Shown here piece by piece: positions 36,101-45,834 of a stretch of DNA of 64,000 bases. The stretch spans positions 76,587,127 through 76,651,126 of the forward strand of contig NC_086378.1 in NCBI RefSeq assembly GCF_036588685.1. The letters are read 5' to 3'. This DNA comes from Mytilus trossulus. Lineage: Eukaryota > Mollusca > Bivalvia > Mytilida > Mytilidae. Made by a program: the position numbers and the translations under genes. A model generated the notes under the pieces. That model was not told where the DNA came from. It saw only the letters and a program-made list of their open reading frames with translations, and did not search any database. The number at the start of each line of letters is the position of its first letter. The first letter of the stretch is position 1.

Positions 36101-39100
36101 ACAAAATCCTAAGTTTTTCGAAAAACTCAGTTTTGTAAAGAGGAACTTTATAAAGATGACCACGTTATTGACATTCATGTCAACACCGAAGTGTTGACTA
36201 CTGGGGTGGTGATCCTCTCGGGGACGAAACACCCACCAACAGTGGCATCGACCCAGTGATGTAAATAGTTATCCAAAGTACCAGGATTATAATTTAGTAC
36301 GCCAGACGCGCGTTTCGTCTACACAAGACTCATCAGTGACGCTCATTTCAAAATATTTATAAAACCAAACAAGTACAAAGTTGAAGAGCATTGAGAATCC
36401 AAAATTCCAAAAAGTTAGGCCAAATACGGCTTAGGTAATCTATGCCTGGGATAAGAACATCCTTAGTTTTTCGAAAAATTCAAAGTTTTGTAAACAGGAA
36501 ATTTATAAAATTGACCATGTTATTGATTTTCATGCAATTGTATTAAAACTTAGGTTATTTCAAGTCAAATTATACTATAGAAGGATTTTCTCGAGAATTT
36601 CTGTTCATAACAATAATTACAATAGCACATATAAGTAGTGGACCACCAAACAGAATGACCAAAGAGAAATAACGTTAAATTTTAAAGGTAATGACCATTG
36701 GTTTATATATTTTCTGATTGTTAGAAAACCAGTGCCTAACTTCATTTGTCATGAGCCATAACACAGCTTGTTTTTTCTTGTTACATTTATTACTAGTTTA
36801 AATGAATTTGGTCTTTAACACGACATTGTAGTTACCGATACTTCATTTTTGTCTTCTATAAAATTTCAGATTATATGGAGGATTTCTGTAAGTACCAAAT
36901 TACAATCAAAGACCCAGTAATACTCTCACTGACTAAGACATTATTTTATGACCATGGATACAGATGTTCCATCCGACTAAAAGTTCCCCAAGATCACGTG
37001 GTATCTATACAGTTTACTAGATTTGATATTGGTCATCCCCATATGGTATACTGTGACGACAGTTTACATGTATTTGATGGTAGGTGAGATTTTTTAAATT
37101 CAGTTTTATTGGAGCCCTTTATACATGTAGCTTTTGTTCTGTGTGAGCCAAGTGGAAAAAAGTACTTTGACTTATAACAGTTTATTTTTCATAAATTGTG
37201 ACTTGGATAGAGAGTTGTTTCATTGGCAACCATACTACATCCTCCTATATCTATTGTTTGTTCAACAAAAGTTTAAGATTTGTTATCAGAATTAAAAACT
37301 ATCTATAATCAATAAAATACAGATCACTGAATATACGCAATATTCAGTTTATGATTATTTTAAGAAATAACTGAAATCACTTATACTTATCAATGCCATT
37401 ATGGTATTATATATATCTCTGCTCCAACTAGAAGTAAATTATCACTGAATGCTCAATGATATATTTTTATGCAAAATGGACATGTGTTTCAAGTAATCAA
37501 ACCCATAGATTGGCATGCTTCGTTTCAATCACCGTTTCCGTCCGTCCGACCATTCTTTCAATAATTGTTTCGTCTCAAAAACTATAAATAAGAACGATGC
37601 AAAATGACTGCATATTTAGTAAGCATTTTGACAATGATGAAATGTAACTTGTAAGTACTTATCGGATCTGCTAAATGCCTGTTAAAAGATATCATATACA
37701 CAAGACATGTACATACATGATTTATAAACTTTTTTGTATTGGTCCTACTTTGCTGTCTTTTAGTCCTGCCATTTATGAATATATATATACATGTACTTTT
37801 CATTATCAGTTTTGAAAGACTAATTACAAATTGATAGATAAACGATTCGATGTTTTTACTTGTATAGACAATATATAGCCTTTTGTAGTGCCTAACTGCA
37901 CCTATAGTTGTATTTCGAAATCTGCTGAAAGGACTGCATTTTGCACTTACTTAACCAATCCTTTTTATAAAATGCTAATAAAGTTTTCCGTTTTAGGAGA
38001 AGACGAAGAAACAGATGAAATAACTGTATCAAAGGGTCTTTGCGGAGTTACTATTCCTCGACCAATTGTATCTTCAGGACAAGATGTTACAATAAAGTTT
38101 AAAAGTCGGTATATGAGTATTGGGACTGGATTCCAGGCAGTAATAACACCTATGCAAGGTTTGTCAAGATACATACAATCTAGACCACAGAAAATGTTTG
38201 CAGGTTGAAAACATCTTTATATTTGGATAAAATGAAAAAGATTTAAACTGGAATCGTTTTCATAACAGTGTGGACGAGACCATTTTTTGGCGCGCACATG
38301 TTACTAGTATCAATTGAGTGGATCAGATTATATATGTGAACGTTCCTCTGTAACGTTGAATTATTACACCGTACTTGTTATAGACATTTAAACCTTGGGG
38401 TCGCTAAAGGTTCTAAACGTATCAATCCAATAATACTAATAACTACATGTTAGAATGGACTACTATGTTTTACTACCAACATAAGTATTGAGTTTGACCT
38501 CATTTTTACGGAAATACATTTAAGTAATCCAACAAGGATCCTTAGCCTGGGAAACATTAATAAATCATTAGTTGGTATTTGCTTGTTTGCAAGGACGCGT
38601 TCAAAACAAAGCAAAATGCAAGAATGGTTTTTCATACGGAATTCAAAGAATTAAGCATGAAAAGCTGAGTTCAAAGTAAAAATCTAAAATAATTTAATTC
38701 TATCCAAATAAGATTTCCTGGATATCGGAAGCTATAGCGCTCATGTCAATTCTCAATCAGAATAACAAAACTATACAAAAAATCACACTGCATTTAATTC
38801 TAATGAAAACAAATGCAAGCACGGGCTGATTAAAATGGTGTCAAACTGTTTTAGCACACTTTTATCTTTTTCATATGTAGATTATTCAAATCCAATTAAT
38901 GCATTGTATTGTGGAAAGGTACAACTTTGTTTCTATGACAGTAATGGCAACAGCTAAACATTACCAATGAAGATCAAATTCTTAACATAAAATTAACTTA
39001 TCAGCTTTACGTTAAATTAGAGTAGGAAAAGTTGTAATACATAGTTGTAAAAACTACACTTCTTCAAAAGTAAACAACTAACATAGCTGAATCACTGATA

Positions 39101-42100
39101 TAAGAGTCAATGATGGTGTGGTTTAATTCAATTATTGTAAATATCATAATAAATTCAAATAGTATCTATTGAATGATGTACGTGTAAATGTAGGACACCG
39201 ATTTCAGACTATTCAAATTTCCCAAAACAGGTTAGAGTGTATATAGAAGTAAAATCACAAAAATACTGATCTCCGAGGAAAATTAAAAAAGGAAAGTCCC
39301 TAATCAAACGTTAAAATCAAAAGCTGAAACACATCAAACGAATTGAACTGTCATATTCCTAACTTAGTATAGGCATAGCAAAGAGTGAAAATATTAAAAA
39401 CATTTTAAAACATATGTGTTGCAAAAAGTTGTTATTGGCTTTGAATTAACTTTAAGTATACTAGTATATTGCGAGAAGATTAGTACTCTTGTCCTTTTTT
39501 GTCACTTTTTAAGGTTTCCTCTGCTGTCTATCTGATGAGTCTAGCATTTTTCATCTGATTTATTCGGTCCGTTTCTGTATGTGTTACATTTTAGTGTTAT
39601 GTCGTTGTTCTCCTCTTATATTTAATGCGTTTCCCTCGGTTTAAGTTTGTTAAAAGGTATTCTACCGCAGCACTGTCTATAATGCGACAGGTACTTCGGA
39701 GAAAATATGTGTTGGTGGTCCTATAATTACAATTAATATAGTAAATGAAACATGAGGTCTATTTGTTAAATATATATGTACCGCGTAGGACACTGATTTT
39801 AAACTATTCAAATTTAATAAAACAGATTTGAGTGTTTAAAGTTTATATTTATTGAACAATAGGTATTATTAGTTCGAGGGTGTTCTATCCATCCAGGGGC
39901 CGTAATGAGTTGGAAACGCTCGACTGTCATTTGCAGTTGTTATCCATTCCATTCGTTTGATGTGTTTTAGTTTTGGCATATGCCATTTAACGGAATTTCC
40001 TATTTGAATTATCCGTGGTGTCGGTATTTTTATTATTTTACTTTTTTGCTATAAATATCATATAAGTATGCATTTCTTTTTGGGTAGCTGATGAGATGAT
40101 CAAATGTGACAAATCGTTATTCCAATGTGGAGATGGTTACTGTATTAATAACACGTTTGTGTGTGATGGGTACTATAATTGTATGAATGAAAGAGATGAA
40201 TCAGCTAAGTTTGCTCACTGTCCAGGTTTGTTATATATTGAATGACACATTGTATGTATATATTAAACATTAAATTCCTAATTTTTCGGTGACATGCAAT
40301 GCATACAATGTCACTTCTATTGATTTCTGCATATGCATTGTATTTAATACATCACTGTGTACATATCTTATATTACTTTCATTCGTTTTTCTGTCTGTCT
40401 TTTATTTAAATCATGAAATAATATACTATGTATTGAACATTTCAAAACTAATTTAGGTGACAAGGAACATATAATGTCCACCCTTCATATTGAAAATTCC
40501 TTTATATAATTTCACACAGTGACTTGTCTCTGAAAAAAGTGGCCTATATATATACCTTAATCTAACACGTATGTATTTTTTTCTTCGTGATAAGTGTCTG
40601 AAAAATTTCACATACTATATAGCTAATGTGTTACCTTATACATATTAAATAATACTTTTTTTTTTCAATTTAGATCTATTAAGTCTGATTTTTGTCGAGC
40701 CTTCGACTTTAGTCGAAAAAGCGAGACTAAGCGATCCTACATTCCGTCGGCGTCGGCGGCGTCCACAAATATTCACTCTGTGGTTAAAGTTTTTTAAATT
40801 TTAATAACTTTCTTAAACTATACTGTATTTCTACCAAACTTGGACAAAAGCTTCTTTATGATCATTAGATAGTATCCAGAAGTAAATTTTGTAAAAATAA
40901 AATTCCATTTTTTCCGTATTTTACTTATAAATGGACTTAGTTTTTCTGCGGGGAAACATAACATTCACTCTGTGGTTAAAGTTTTTGAAATTTTAATAAC
41001 TTTCTCAAACTATCCTGGGTTTGTACCAAACTTTGACAGAAGTTTGTTTATGATCATAAGATAGTATCCAGAAGTAAATTTTGTAAAAAAATAAATGCAT
41101 TTTTCCGTATTTTACTTATAAATGGACTTAGTTTTTTCTACGGGGAAACATAACATTCACTCTGTGGTTAAAGTTTTTGAAATTTTAATAACTTTCTCAA
41201 ACTATCCTGGGTTTGTACCAATCTTTGACAGAAGTTTGTTTATGATCATAAGATAGTATCCAGAAGTAAATTTTGTAAAAAAATAAATGCATTTTTCCGT
41301 ATTTTACTTATAAATGGACTTAGTTTTTTCTACAGGGAAACATAACATTCACTCTGTGGTTAAAGTTTTTAGAATTTTAATAGTTAAAGTTTTTAGAATT
41401 TTAATAACTTCCTTAAACTATCCTGGGTTTGTATCAAACTTTGACAGAAGCTTGTTTATGATCATAAGATAGTATCCAGAAGTAAATTTTGTAAAAAAAT
41501 GAATTCATTTTTCTGTATTTTACTTATAAATGGACTTAGTTTTTCTGCTGGGTAACATTACATTCACTCTGTGGTTAAAGTTTTTAGAATTTTAATAACT
41601 TTCTTAAACTATCCTGGGTTTGTACCAATCTTTGACAGAAGCTTATTTATGATCATTAGATAGTATCCAGAAGTAAATTTTGTAAAAACAGAACTCCATT
41701 TTTTCTGTATTTTTCTTTTAAATGGACTTTAATTTTCTTCCAGTTTACCTTACATACAGTCTGCAGTTAAAGTTTTCAAAACATTTATTATATTCATTAA
41801 ACTATCATAGATTTTTACCAAAATTGGACAGATTAGCTTCTCACAATCATAAGATAGTATCAAGAGGAATATTTTTATTGACTTTTTTCCTCAGTTTTGT
41901 TGAGCCTGCGATTTACAGCAAAAGTAGGCGAGACACTGGGTTCCGCGGAACCCTTACAAATTTTTTATAACATGACTAAAAAAACTGTATCGATGTTGAC
42001 ATGATGCATTCGAATGCAATGTCATATCGGTAGGCTCAGTCATAAATACAATTATGGGCTTTGATTATCTAACATTTGCCCTCTATTTCTTATTTAAAAG

Positions 42101-43602
42101 TAAATGTTGTACGGGATAATAATATAATGCAAAATAGGAGATAGCGGTTTTCAATATACTATAGACAAAACCTTACTGCACATTGCATGTCACTTTGGTA
42201 TATTTCGTGCTTTTTTCACTAGACCCACACTTTTTTTTGTTTCTATCATTATAGTAAATGCTTTTCAATGACACAACATTATATTAACTCATGATAAGCG
42301 TAAATTTTTTATAATTGTAGTATTTACGATTAGTTTATTATTAACGACAATAAAGCTGAAAAGGAGATAAAAAACTAATAAACTTGAGGTAAACATAAAA
42401 CAATTCAATGGAGGATTGGCGACCCGGCATTAAGTACTCTTATTGTAATTACCGACAACGACAATGTTTACGGGAGGTTGAAATTATTATCCGAAATTCA
42501 TATAACTCAAAGATTTTCATGAAACTTTAAAACCTTACATCTGAGGTGTGATATACATCGCATTCCACAGTTCTATGACATGACAGAATATGACAGTTCT
42601 TGTCCATTCGTTTATGATGCGTTTTGTTATTTGATTTTGCCATGTGATTATGGACTTTCCAAGTTGATTTTCTTCTGAGTTCAGTATTTTTGTGATTTTA
42701 CTTTTTTCCACAAGGTTGTTTATTTCTGTGTTTTCTGACGGTTTATGACGTCTTTACACTAAATCCATTGGATGTTGGATGTGTACGGATTAATAATTTA
42801 GTTTTAATTGCATAAATTTTTTATTAGTTGTTAGTGGCTTTGAACTAGCTGTCAGTGAACTGAGAGTACTCTCAGATCTGTACCTAGTGTCTTTTTGTTG
42901 TTGGGATGTACAAGTACCCGGCCACGTCCACTTGTATTTTCGCCCATCTGATGAGTTGAGCCTTTTTCAACTGATTTTATAGTTGGTTCTTATGTTGTAC
43001 TGTAATACCTCTGTTCCTAGTTAGGGGAGGGTTGGGATCCCGCTAACATGTTTAACCCCGCCACATTATGTATGTATGTGTCTGTCCCAAGTCAGTGAAA
43101 TTCAGTGGTTGTCGTTTGTTTATATGTTACATAATTGTTTTTCGTTCATGTTTTGTAGATCAATGAGGCCGTTAGTTTTCTCGTTTGAATTGTTTAATAT
43201 TGTCATTTCGGGGCCTTTTATAGCTGACTATGCGGTATGGGCTTTGCTCATTGTTGAAGGTCTTACGGTGACCGTATATAGTTGTTAATTTCTGTGTCAG
43301 TTTGGTCTCTTGTGGAGAGTTGTCTCATTGGCAATCATACCACATTTTCTGTGTTTTATATCGACATATTTCATGTTTAATTAATAATTTCCTTATTATT
43401 CTACAAACATCTAACATGTCTAAACTAATGTCATTTAATTTCAGGTGTTAAAGCAGTATGGACCGATTTCTCTCTGTTCATGAAGATTTCATTTGGAGTT
43501 TTACTAGCACTGAGTGTACTGTCGATTGCTGGTCTGGTCATATATTTTACTAATCGAAAAGAACAAAAACGATTAAAACTAAAACTGAATCACAAGAATT
43601 AG
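27109..43602 (+). CDS. Gene C: signal peptide-CUB-LDLa-TM protein
   Basis: Five exons: 27109-27187, 36870-37079, 37997-38158, 40088-40225, 43445-43602. All junctions are phase 1, total 747 nt, 248 aa. Donors are GTAAGT, GTAGGT, GTTTGT and GTTTGT. Residues 1-20 are a signal peptide (MDFLFVCIICAVII). Exons 2-3 form one CUB domain: FCKYQITI, a Cys pair, CDDSLHVFDG, then LCGVTIPRP and a degenerate ending at FQAVITPM. Exon 4 is an LDLa module (CDKSLFQCGDGYC ... CDGYYNC ... RDES) with a partly preserved calcium box. Exon 5 gives a TM helix at ~211-231 and a short, very basic 17-aa tail. A donor four bases downstream in exon 2 (GTGAGA) looks stronger but would bring an early stop. The first exon has the same 79-nt length as that of gene B. 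Intron 1 (9.7 kb) hosts most retroelements listed below. Role inferred: small surface receptor or adaptor. Confidence 0.87.
27337..27778. repeat. 29-bp direct repeat 413 bp apart
   Basis: CATAAAATGTACATAAAATA plus TCATCATAT occurs at 27337-27365 and again at 27750-27778. The sequence between has poly(T)/poly(A) tracts. The pair may mark a segmental duplication or an insertion. Confidence 0.6.
27840..28110. repeat. Fragment with TCCGTCTGTTCGTCTGTCCG tract
   Basis: This resembles the first part of the bivalve repeats at 40.7 and 61.3 kb: a GTC-rich microsatellite followed by 'AAACTTGATACAAATATTTC'-type sequence. Decayed and non-coding. Confidence 0.4.
28562..28730. repeat. Foldback element, ~72-bp imperfect arms
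   Basis: The left arm, 28562-28634, runs from AATCGATTATCACATTATCT through TAAAATATTAGCTGC to GGCTTTTTG. The right arm, 28659-28730, is its reverse complement with about 85% identity. The 24-nt loop, CTCGTTCGCTACGCTCACTC, is itself partly palindromic. Confidence 0.8.
28930..31240 (+). mobile_element. 5'-truncated LINE with RT ORF (in intron 1 of gene C)
   Basis: One open frame of about 715 codons (28949-31096) lacks an ATG at its start and has no endonuclease domain, so the copy is 5'-truncated. Reverse-transcriptase motifs in order: GDHLDPSNYRGISLMS, FVDLKKAFDSVW, GVKQGDNVSPNLFNVYIND, MFADDILLL. The C-terminus has a CX2CX8HX4C finger (CKHCNINAVKDETHFFLKC). A 140-bp 3' UTR ends in an A-rich tail at about 31220-31255. 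Family assignment (Jockey/CR1/RTE-like) is not certain to me. It is in the same orientation as gene C and shows no internal stop, so it may be young. I could not find a target-site duplication. Confidence 0.88.
28949..31096 (+). CDS. LINE reverse transcriptase (5'-truncated ORF2)
   Basis: The open frame starts at TTG, just inside the truncated end, so the true N-terminus is missing. The catalytic Asp residues are intact in FVDLKKAFD and FADD. Residues ~420-640 correspond to thumb and linker; a CX2CX8HX4C zinc-finger-like motif follows at ~656-674. The reading frame is intact to TAA. The enzyme would copy its own RNA at a nicked target, but this copy lacks the endonuclease needed for normal insertion. 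Confidence 0.85.
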   Translation: MVNQCKPEKIDKNFEKSIFEELCKTEKLLTSKESDTPINISEIKTQIKRLKSGKSCGPDKICYEIIKHSSSVMLTAIAKYFNLILSTSLYPENWNKSFIISLFKSGDHLDPSNYRGISLMSCLSKLFNMVINCRLLNLFENNICHHQLGFKKNSRTSDGVFIVKTLFNKYINYKKKKIYGCFVDLKKAFDSVWRLGLLYKITKNEKIGVKFYNLIKNMYKNTEASVKLKENISEYVSIDRGVKQGDNVSPNLFNVYINDLPEIFDESCKPVTLQNMSMNCLMFADDILLLSETPEGLQNSINKLNSYCNKWQLTINTQKTKIMVFQQKNILYNKYDFYLNGDKLEKVLKYKYLGNIIEASGKLTSSHTELAKKGTKVLFSIFKYLSPLENVSIKVYKKLFESLVKPILMYNSEIWYMDFYEKIIRAERRAQIKDMSKFDILSMIDSSQVEKTHLKFCKYILGLSKQSVNIAARAELAQYPIDVFIKVQSLKYLARISSDENNPLLYDAFCLSKWLSTNGIFSWFSYVENIANVNKLDINKIQDINYKQEKSSFSKNIKKELKDSFENIFFKKLKLTNETSKMFLYSKIKTKYEIDKYISKNSFENRKLLCKMRVSDHFLEIERGRYKRIQREKRICKHCNINAVKDETHFFLKCKINKSLRNQLEKDINNICPEYFNLSETDRLQLILSSFDIMQLTVPFIKKSFALRGVDTTPA
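31262..32060 (+). pseudogene. Decayed Penelope-like RT N-terminal region, duplicated
   Basis: Two degenerate copies lie in tandem, about 31290-31640 and 31700-32010. Both contain AAATCCTGGATAATCATAGG, TCTTCCATCACTGTATTGG and TTCCAAGTG...CACGAAACCTC. The first encodes LPSLYWIPKLHK, a motif typical of the N-terminal RT region in these elements. Stops and frameshifts break both. Confidence 0.65.
32276..33487 (+). pseudogene. Penelope-like reverse transcriptase with one nonsense codon
   Basis: Two open segments, 32276-33052 and 33068-33487, share one frame and are separated by a single TAA at 33050-33052. Other copies have a Leu codon there, so one T-to-A change explains it. Motifs: SFDFSTLYTTLPH, GIPMGTNCAPLIADLFLY, FRYLDDILAL, TKIYDKRDDFSFP and, after the stop, SPSYGVYISQLVRFARV. 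The RT core looks complete. No GIY-YIG endonuclease is visible in this copy. Assignment to Penelope-like elements is from memory of the motif set; a DIRS-like origin is a less likely alternative. Confidence 0.72.
33488..34130 (+). mobile_element. 3' region of the Penelope-like element
   Basis: This non-coding tail follows the C-terminal segment directly and is shared with 24.07-24.75 kb (-) and 49.33-49.93 kb (-). It contains GGCATGACACGGGTTATG, TGGAGCTGGCATGTCAGTTA, ACATGTTTAACCCCGCC and TTGACACATTCCCCATTTCC. The three-way match defines the 3' boundary near 34125. Confidence 0.75.
34150..35225 (+). pseudogene. Second Penelope-like subfamily, frameshifted remnant
   Basis: Open segments at 34212-34445 and 34426-34665 are in different frames. 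The first carries FGGRVFQQTVGILTRTNCAP, a mutated form of the PMGTNCAP box; the second has YPIEPEIKD and TKLYDKRDDISFPIENFPF. A 3' tail at 34970-35215 (CACCCAGTTTTTAGTTTAG, TTTTTAGCCATATCGTTGTC) reappears at about 45.0-45.24 kb. The copy is clearly inactive and lies immediately after the first element. Confidence 0.65.
35810..35880 (-). mobile_element. Short fragment of the Penelope-like 3' end
   Basis: AAATAGGGAATGTGTGAAAT then AGATAACAACCTGAGC matches the terminal 70 bp of the 3' region described above. Confidence 0.55.
35953..35996 (-). ncRNA. Hammerhead ribozyme (one stem III mismatch)
   Basis: Minus strand, in order: GCGUCA (helix I), CUGAUGA core, GUCU-UAUGU-AGAC helix II, GAAA core, then A-GCGC-GUC and UGGCGU closing helix I. 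The second helix III pair is A opposite G instead of C-G, so activity may be reduced. Predicted cleavage is between 35959 and 35958. Confidence 0.8.
36299..36342 (-). ncRNA. Hammerhead ribozyme (intact type I, short helix III)
   Basis: Minus strand: GCGUCA / CUGAUGA / GUCU-UGUGU-AGAC / GAAA / C-GCGC-GUC / UGGCGU. Helix I has six pairs (two G-U), helix II four and helix III two with a GCGC loop. All conserved core bases are present, with cleavage triplet GUC. Predicted cut between 36305 and 36304. Two-pair helix III is typical of hammerheads in Penelope-like elements and animal retrozymes. Confidence 0.9.
37135..37260 (-). repeat. Dispersed mussel repeat (copy 4)
   Basis: This is the reverse complement of the family at 4.53 kb (GTGACTTGGATAGAGAGTTG, TTTCATTGGCAACCATACTA). 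It begins about 55 bp after exon 2 of gene C. Confidence 0.65.
39290..39375 (+). repeat. Dispersed repeat shared with 52.07-52.23, 42.57 and 45.45 kb
   Basis: It contains GGAAAGTCCCTAATCA, AAAATCAAA, ACTGTCATATTCCTAACTTA and TAGGCA. Same-strand copy at 52.07 kb; opposite-strand copies at 42.57-42.74 and 45.44-45.60 kb. Non-coding. Confidence 0.6.
40690..41960 (+). mobile_element. Bivalve repeat element with ~192-bp internal tandem units
   Basis: The 5' end is a hairpin (GTCGAGCCTTCGACTTTAGTCG...GCGAGAC family), then GGCGTCGGCGGCGTCC, then six units starting ATTCACTCTGTGGTTAAAG at 40771, 40963, 41156, 41347, 41562 and a decayed one at 41754. The fourth unit has a 24-bp internal duplication. 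The 3' end repeats the terminal motif as GTTGAGCCTGCGATTTACAG and GGCGAGAC. It is non-coding and non-autonomous, and lies in gene C intron 4. Confidence 0.75.
42570..43380 (-). repeat. Cluster of dispersed mussel repeats in gene C intron 4
   Basis: Successive pieces: GTTCTTGTCCATTCGTTTAT to TTGTGATTTTACTTTTTTCC (42.57-42.74); GAACTAGCTGTCAGTGAACT (42.85, also at the window end, 63.94 kb); GGGTTGGGATCCCGCTAACA with ACATGTTTAACCCCGCCACA (43.03); and GAGAGTTGTCTCATTGGCAA (43.31). No gene. Confidence 0.6.
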
Positions 43603-43738
43603 CTTCAACAGAAATCATATGAATTTGTGTATGTCCGTTACATGTTTGTTGGTTTAGGAACTCGATATCTTCCAGCGGACATTCCTGCTCCTCCCATATA
43701 GTAGAAAGAGATAAAAGAAGGCTTGTATTTACTACAAG

Positions 43739-43744
43739 AATAAA
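43739..43744 (+). terminator. Candidate poly(A) signal of gene C
   Basis: AATAAA lies 137 nt after the TAG stop codon, a normal 3' UTR length. Confidence 0.45.
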
Positions 43745-44057
43745 ATAATGAAAGAGGAATGCTTAATTACATAACATCACGGAAATATATTTTTTGAAGA
43801 ATTATCGAAGTTCTGTTCTTTTTAAAACTTCACTGACTCTAGGAAGAATGCTCGGTTTTAGGGAAAATCTTGATAGATTCGTTTTAATGTCCACGTCACA
43901 AAGACTTAAAATTGGTACTTGTTGCTTATTCCCAAACATGTGCAATTTATATAAGAGCAATGACTAGTCGGCTCAACGTCTGATTAAGATATCCGGATAA
44001 GGTGACATTCTTTTCATGCGTACTGAAACCTTGTGGGATCAAAACGGAATTTACAAG

Positions 44058-44510
44058 TTATACTTTTGACTCAGCTTGTCCATCTATATATAACACATGA
44101 CTAGTATTTATATCACATCGTGTTCCCGTCCTGAATTTATACATGTGTTTATAGCCTCCTCCTCCTTCTACACCACATCCTTGCCTCCTCAAAAGAACAA
44201 TACTGTCTTTTTGTAACTGTTTGTGTGTGGTTTCATACCCAAATCCTCCTCTTTTAACACCATTATGCTTACTAATAATTGTTTTCTCCTGTATCTGCAT
44301 ATTCAATTTAAACGTAGACGGATCTAATATAATCTCAAATGAGTAGGAACATCAGTAGTAAGATAATTGCACTAGAGAAACAGATCAATAGTTGATATAA
44401 AAACAACTGTTTTCCTCTATTGACAATGTTAGAAATCAATTTAATGAATATTATTGAAGTCACGTCATCAGCAAATGCGGAAGTAATTACAGGAGAAAAC
44501 TATAGTATTG
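44058..44510 (-). pseudogene. Possible degenerate transmembrane + tail exon
   Basis: On the minus strand, an open segment from about 44506 to 44351 ends in a strongly hydrophobic run (LYQLLICFSSAIILLLMFLL) and hits TGA. Just after it another frame opens and continues for about 90 codons (DPSTFKLNMQ ... RRQGCGVEGGGGYKHMYK ... DGQAESKV) to the stop at 44058. A single-base shift would join a TM helix to a cytoplasmic tail. An acceptor-like TATATTAG at about 44320 would instead start a phase-1 terminal exon, the phase used by genes B and C. I found no partner exons and no known family. Confidence 0.3.
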
Positions 44511-45004
44511 ATAAATATCTTGTTGACAAAAGTGATTCTGTTACTGTTTTTATAAGAGTCACATAGAAACATGTGGCATTAATTGCTTAAGGCTAAACAT
44601 TTCAGTGCACTAAGGTGTTTCGTAACTGACTAATTCAGGACATGCACGTGTTCAATGATCAATGCTTATAAATCATGGGTCAATACAGTTGCTGAATTCC
44701 ATTATACAAGTGCGAGTGAGTAAATAAAAATTGATCTTCTAGCTTGTATACGACATTTAGAACGTAAATAAGACATGTTTATACAATGTTTGATCATAGG
44801 TTTCAGCAGTTACATATACAAGAGATACACAATCCTCATTGATTTGGTTGATCTTAACTTGATTCATCAATTTCGAATTGACTTTTTTGCACTTTCTACA
44901 ACTCCGTCTGTATTAACAAACGTGAGAATAACACACATTGATACTATACTAGTAGATGATTGCATAACTATGAATATATCTTTAAACAAAATTATGAATA
45001 ATTA

Positions 45005-45240
45005 AAACATGTAAAGCAGGATCTGTTTACCCTTCCGGAACACATGAGATAACTGCCAGTTTCTGGTAGGAGTAGTGTTGCCCAGTCTTTAGTTTTCTTT
45101 GTTGTTTCTTATTTACTATTATTTGTATGTTTGTATGTTCGTATTTTTCATTTTTAGCCATGGAGTTGTCATTTTTTTCCGATTTATGTGTTTGACTGTT
45201 CCTCGGGTATCTTTCGCCACTTTTTTAAGTGCTGGTTTAA
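45005..45240 (+). repeat. Penelope-like 3' tail fragment (second subfamily)
   Basis: TTACCCTTCCGGAACAC, GAGATAACTGCCAGTTTCTG, TTTTTAGCCATGGAGTTGTC and TTTGACTGTTCCTCGGGTA match 34.97-35.21 kb. Confidence 0.6.
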
Positions 45241-45834
45241 AAATAGATGTTTAATAAATGACACTTTCCACAATAAACATATAATATGTTTGTCTAGTAT
45301 ATATCTGATGGGTTGTTTTATTCTTTATCATAACTTTTAAAATGTATTCGAATTAAATACAGTCACTTTGTAAATTCAATCTAATCGATGGCATTTCAAT
45401 GACAAATAAATTCAAATGTAATTGATCACCGTTTTCTACATAAGAAAATGTCTGTACCAAGTCAGTAATATGACAGTAACTGAGTTGTTATCCTTTCGTG
45501 TGATGTGTTTGCGTTTTTGGCCATTTAATTAGGGACTTTACTTTTAGAAGTTTCCTCAGAGTTCAATATTTTTTTGTTTTTTACTTTTTTACATAAGATT
45601 ACTTTTCTGTATTGAATTTATCAAATTCTAAATCAACTTGTTTGCACTTTGTATTACTTCATCAATGATTTTATCGTAAGCCTAGGGAAAAGAAATGTTT
45701 ATATCATAATGCTGTTGCGTAAATATTGGTGAGTGTTTTTTTAGTAGACTTTTAATTACACGAGGTTCCGAATGCAATATAACTTTTTATGTGTGGTCAT
45801 AAAAAATTCATTAACGATATCTCACTTTTAATCT

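Larger units (their letters stand above)
35931..36345 (-). mobile_element. Retrozyme: 346-bp unit bounded by two hammerhead ribozymes
   Basis: AGTACCAGGATTATAATTTA-GTACGCC followed by a hammerhead occurs twice, exactly 346 bp apart. This is the dimeric layout expected of a retrozyme: self-cleavage at both sites releases one 346-nt monomer that can be circularised. The inside has TTTTCGAAAAACT and CTCTCGGGGACGAA segments and a TTCG hairpin at 36180-36197, homologous to the plus-strand array at 47.4 kb. It is non-coding and must be mobilised in trans. The copy near 35.95 kb has one helix III change; the other is intact. Confidence 0.85.

Noticed and set aside
37080-37089. Alternative stronger-looking donor GTGAGA for gene C exon 2
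   Set aside because: Using it puts exon 3 in a frame with an early stop; the GTAGGT donor four bases earlier keeps the CUB domain open.
39525-39580. CTGATGAGTCTAGC as another hammerhead core
   Set aside because: No GAAA segment and no helix III or I partners follow; it belongs to a different dispersed repeat.
42945-42980. CTGATGAGTTGAGC as a hammerhead core
   Set aside because: Same repeat type as at 39.5 kb; lacks the GAAA strand and cleavage triplet.
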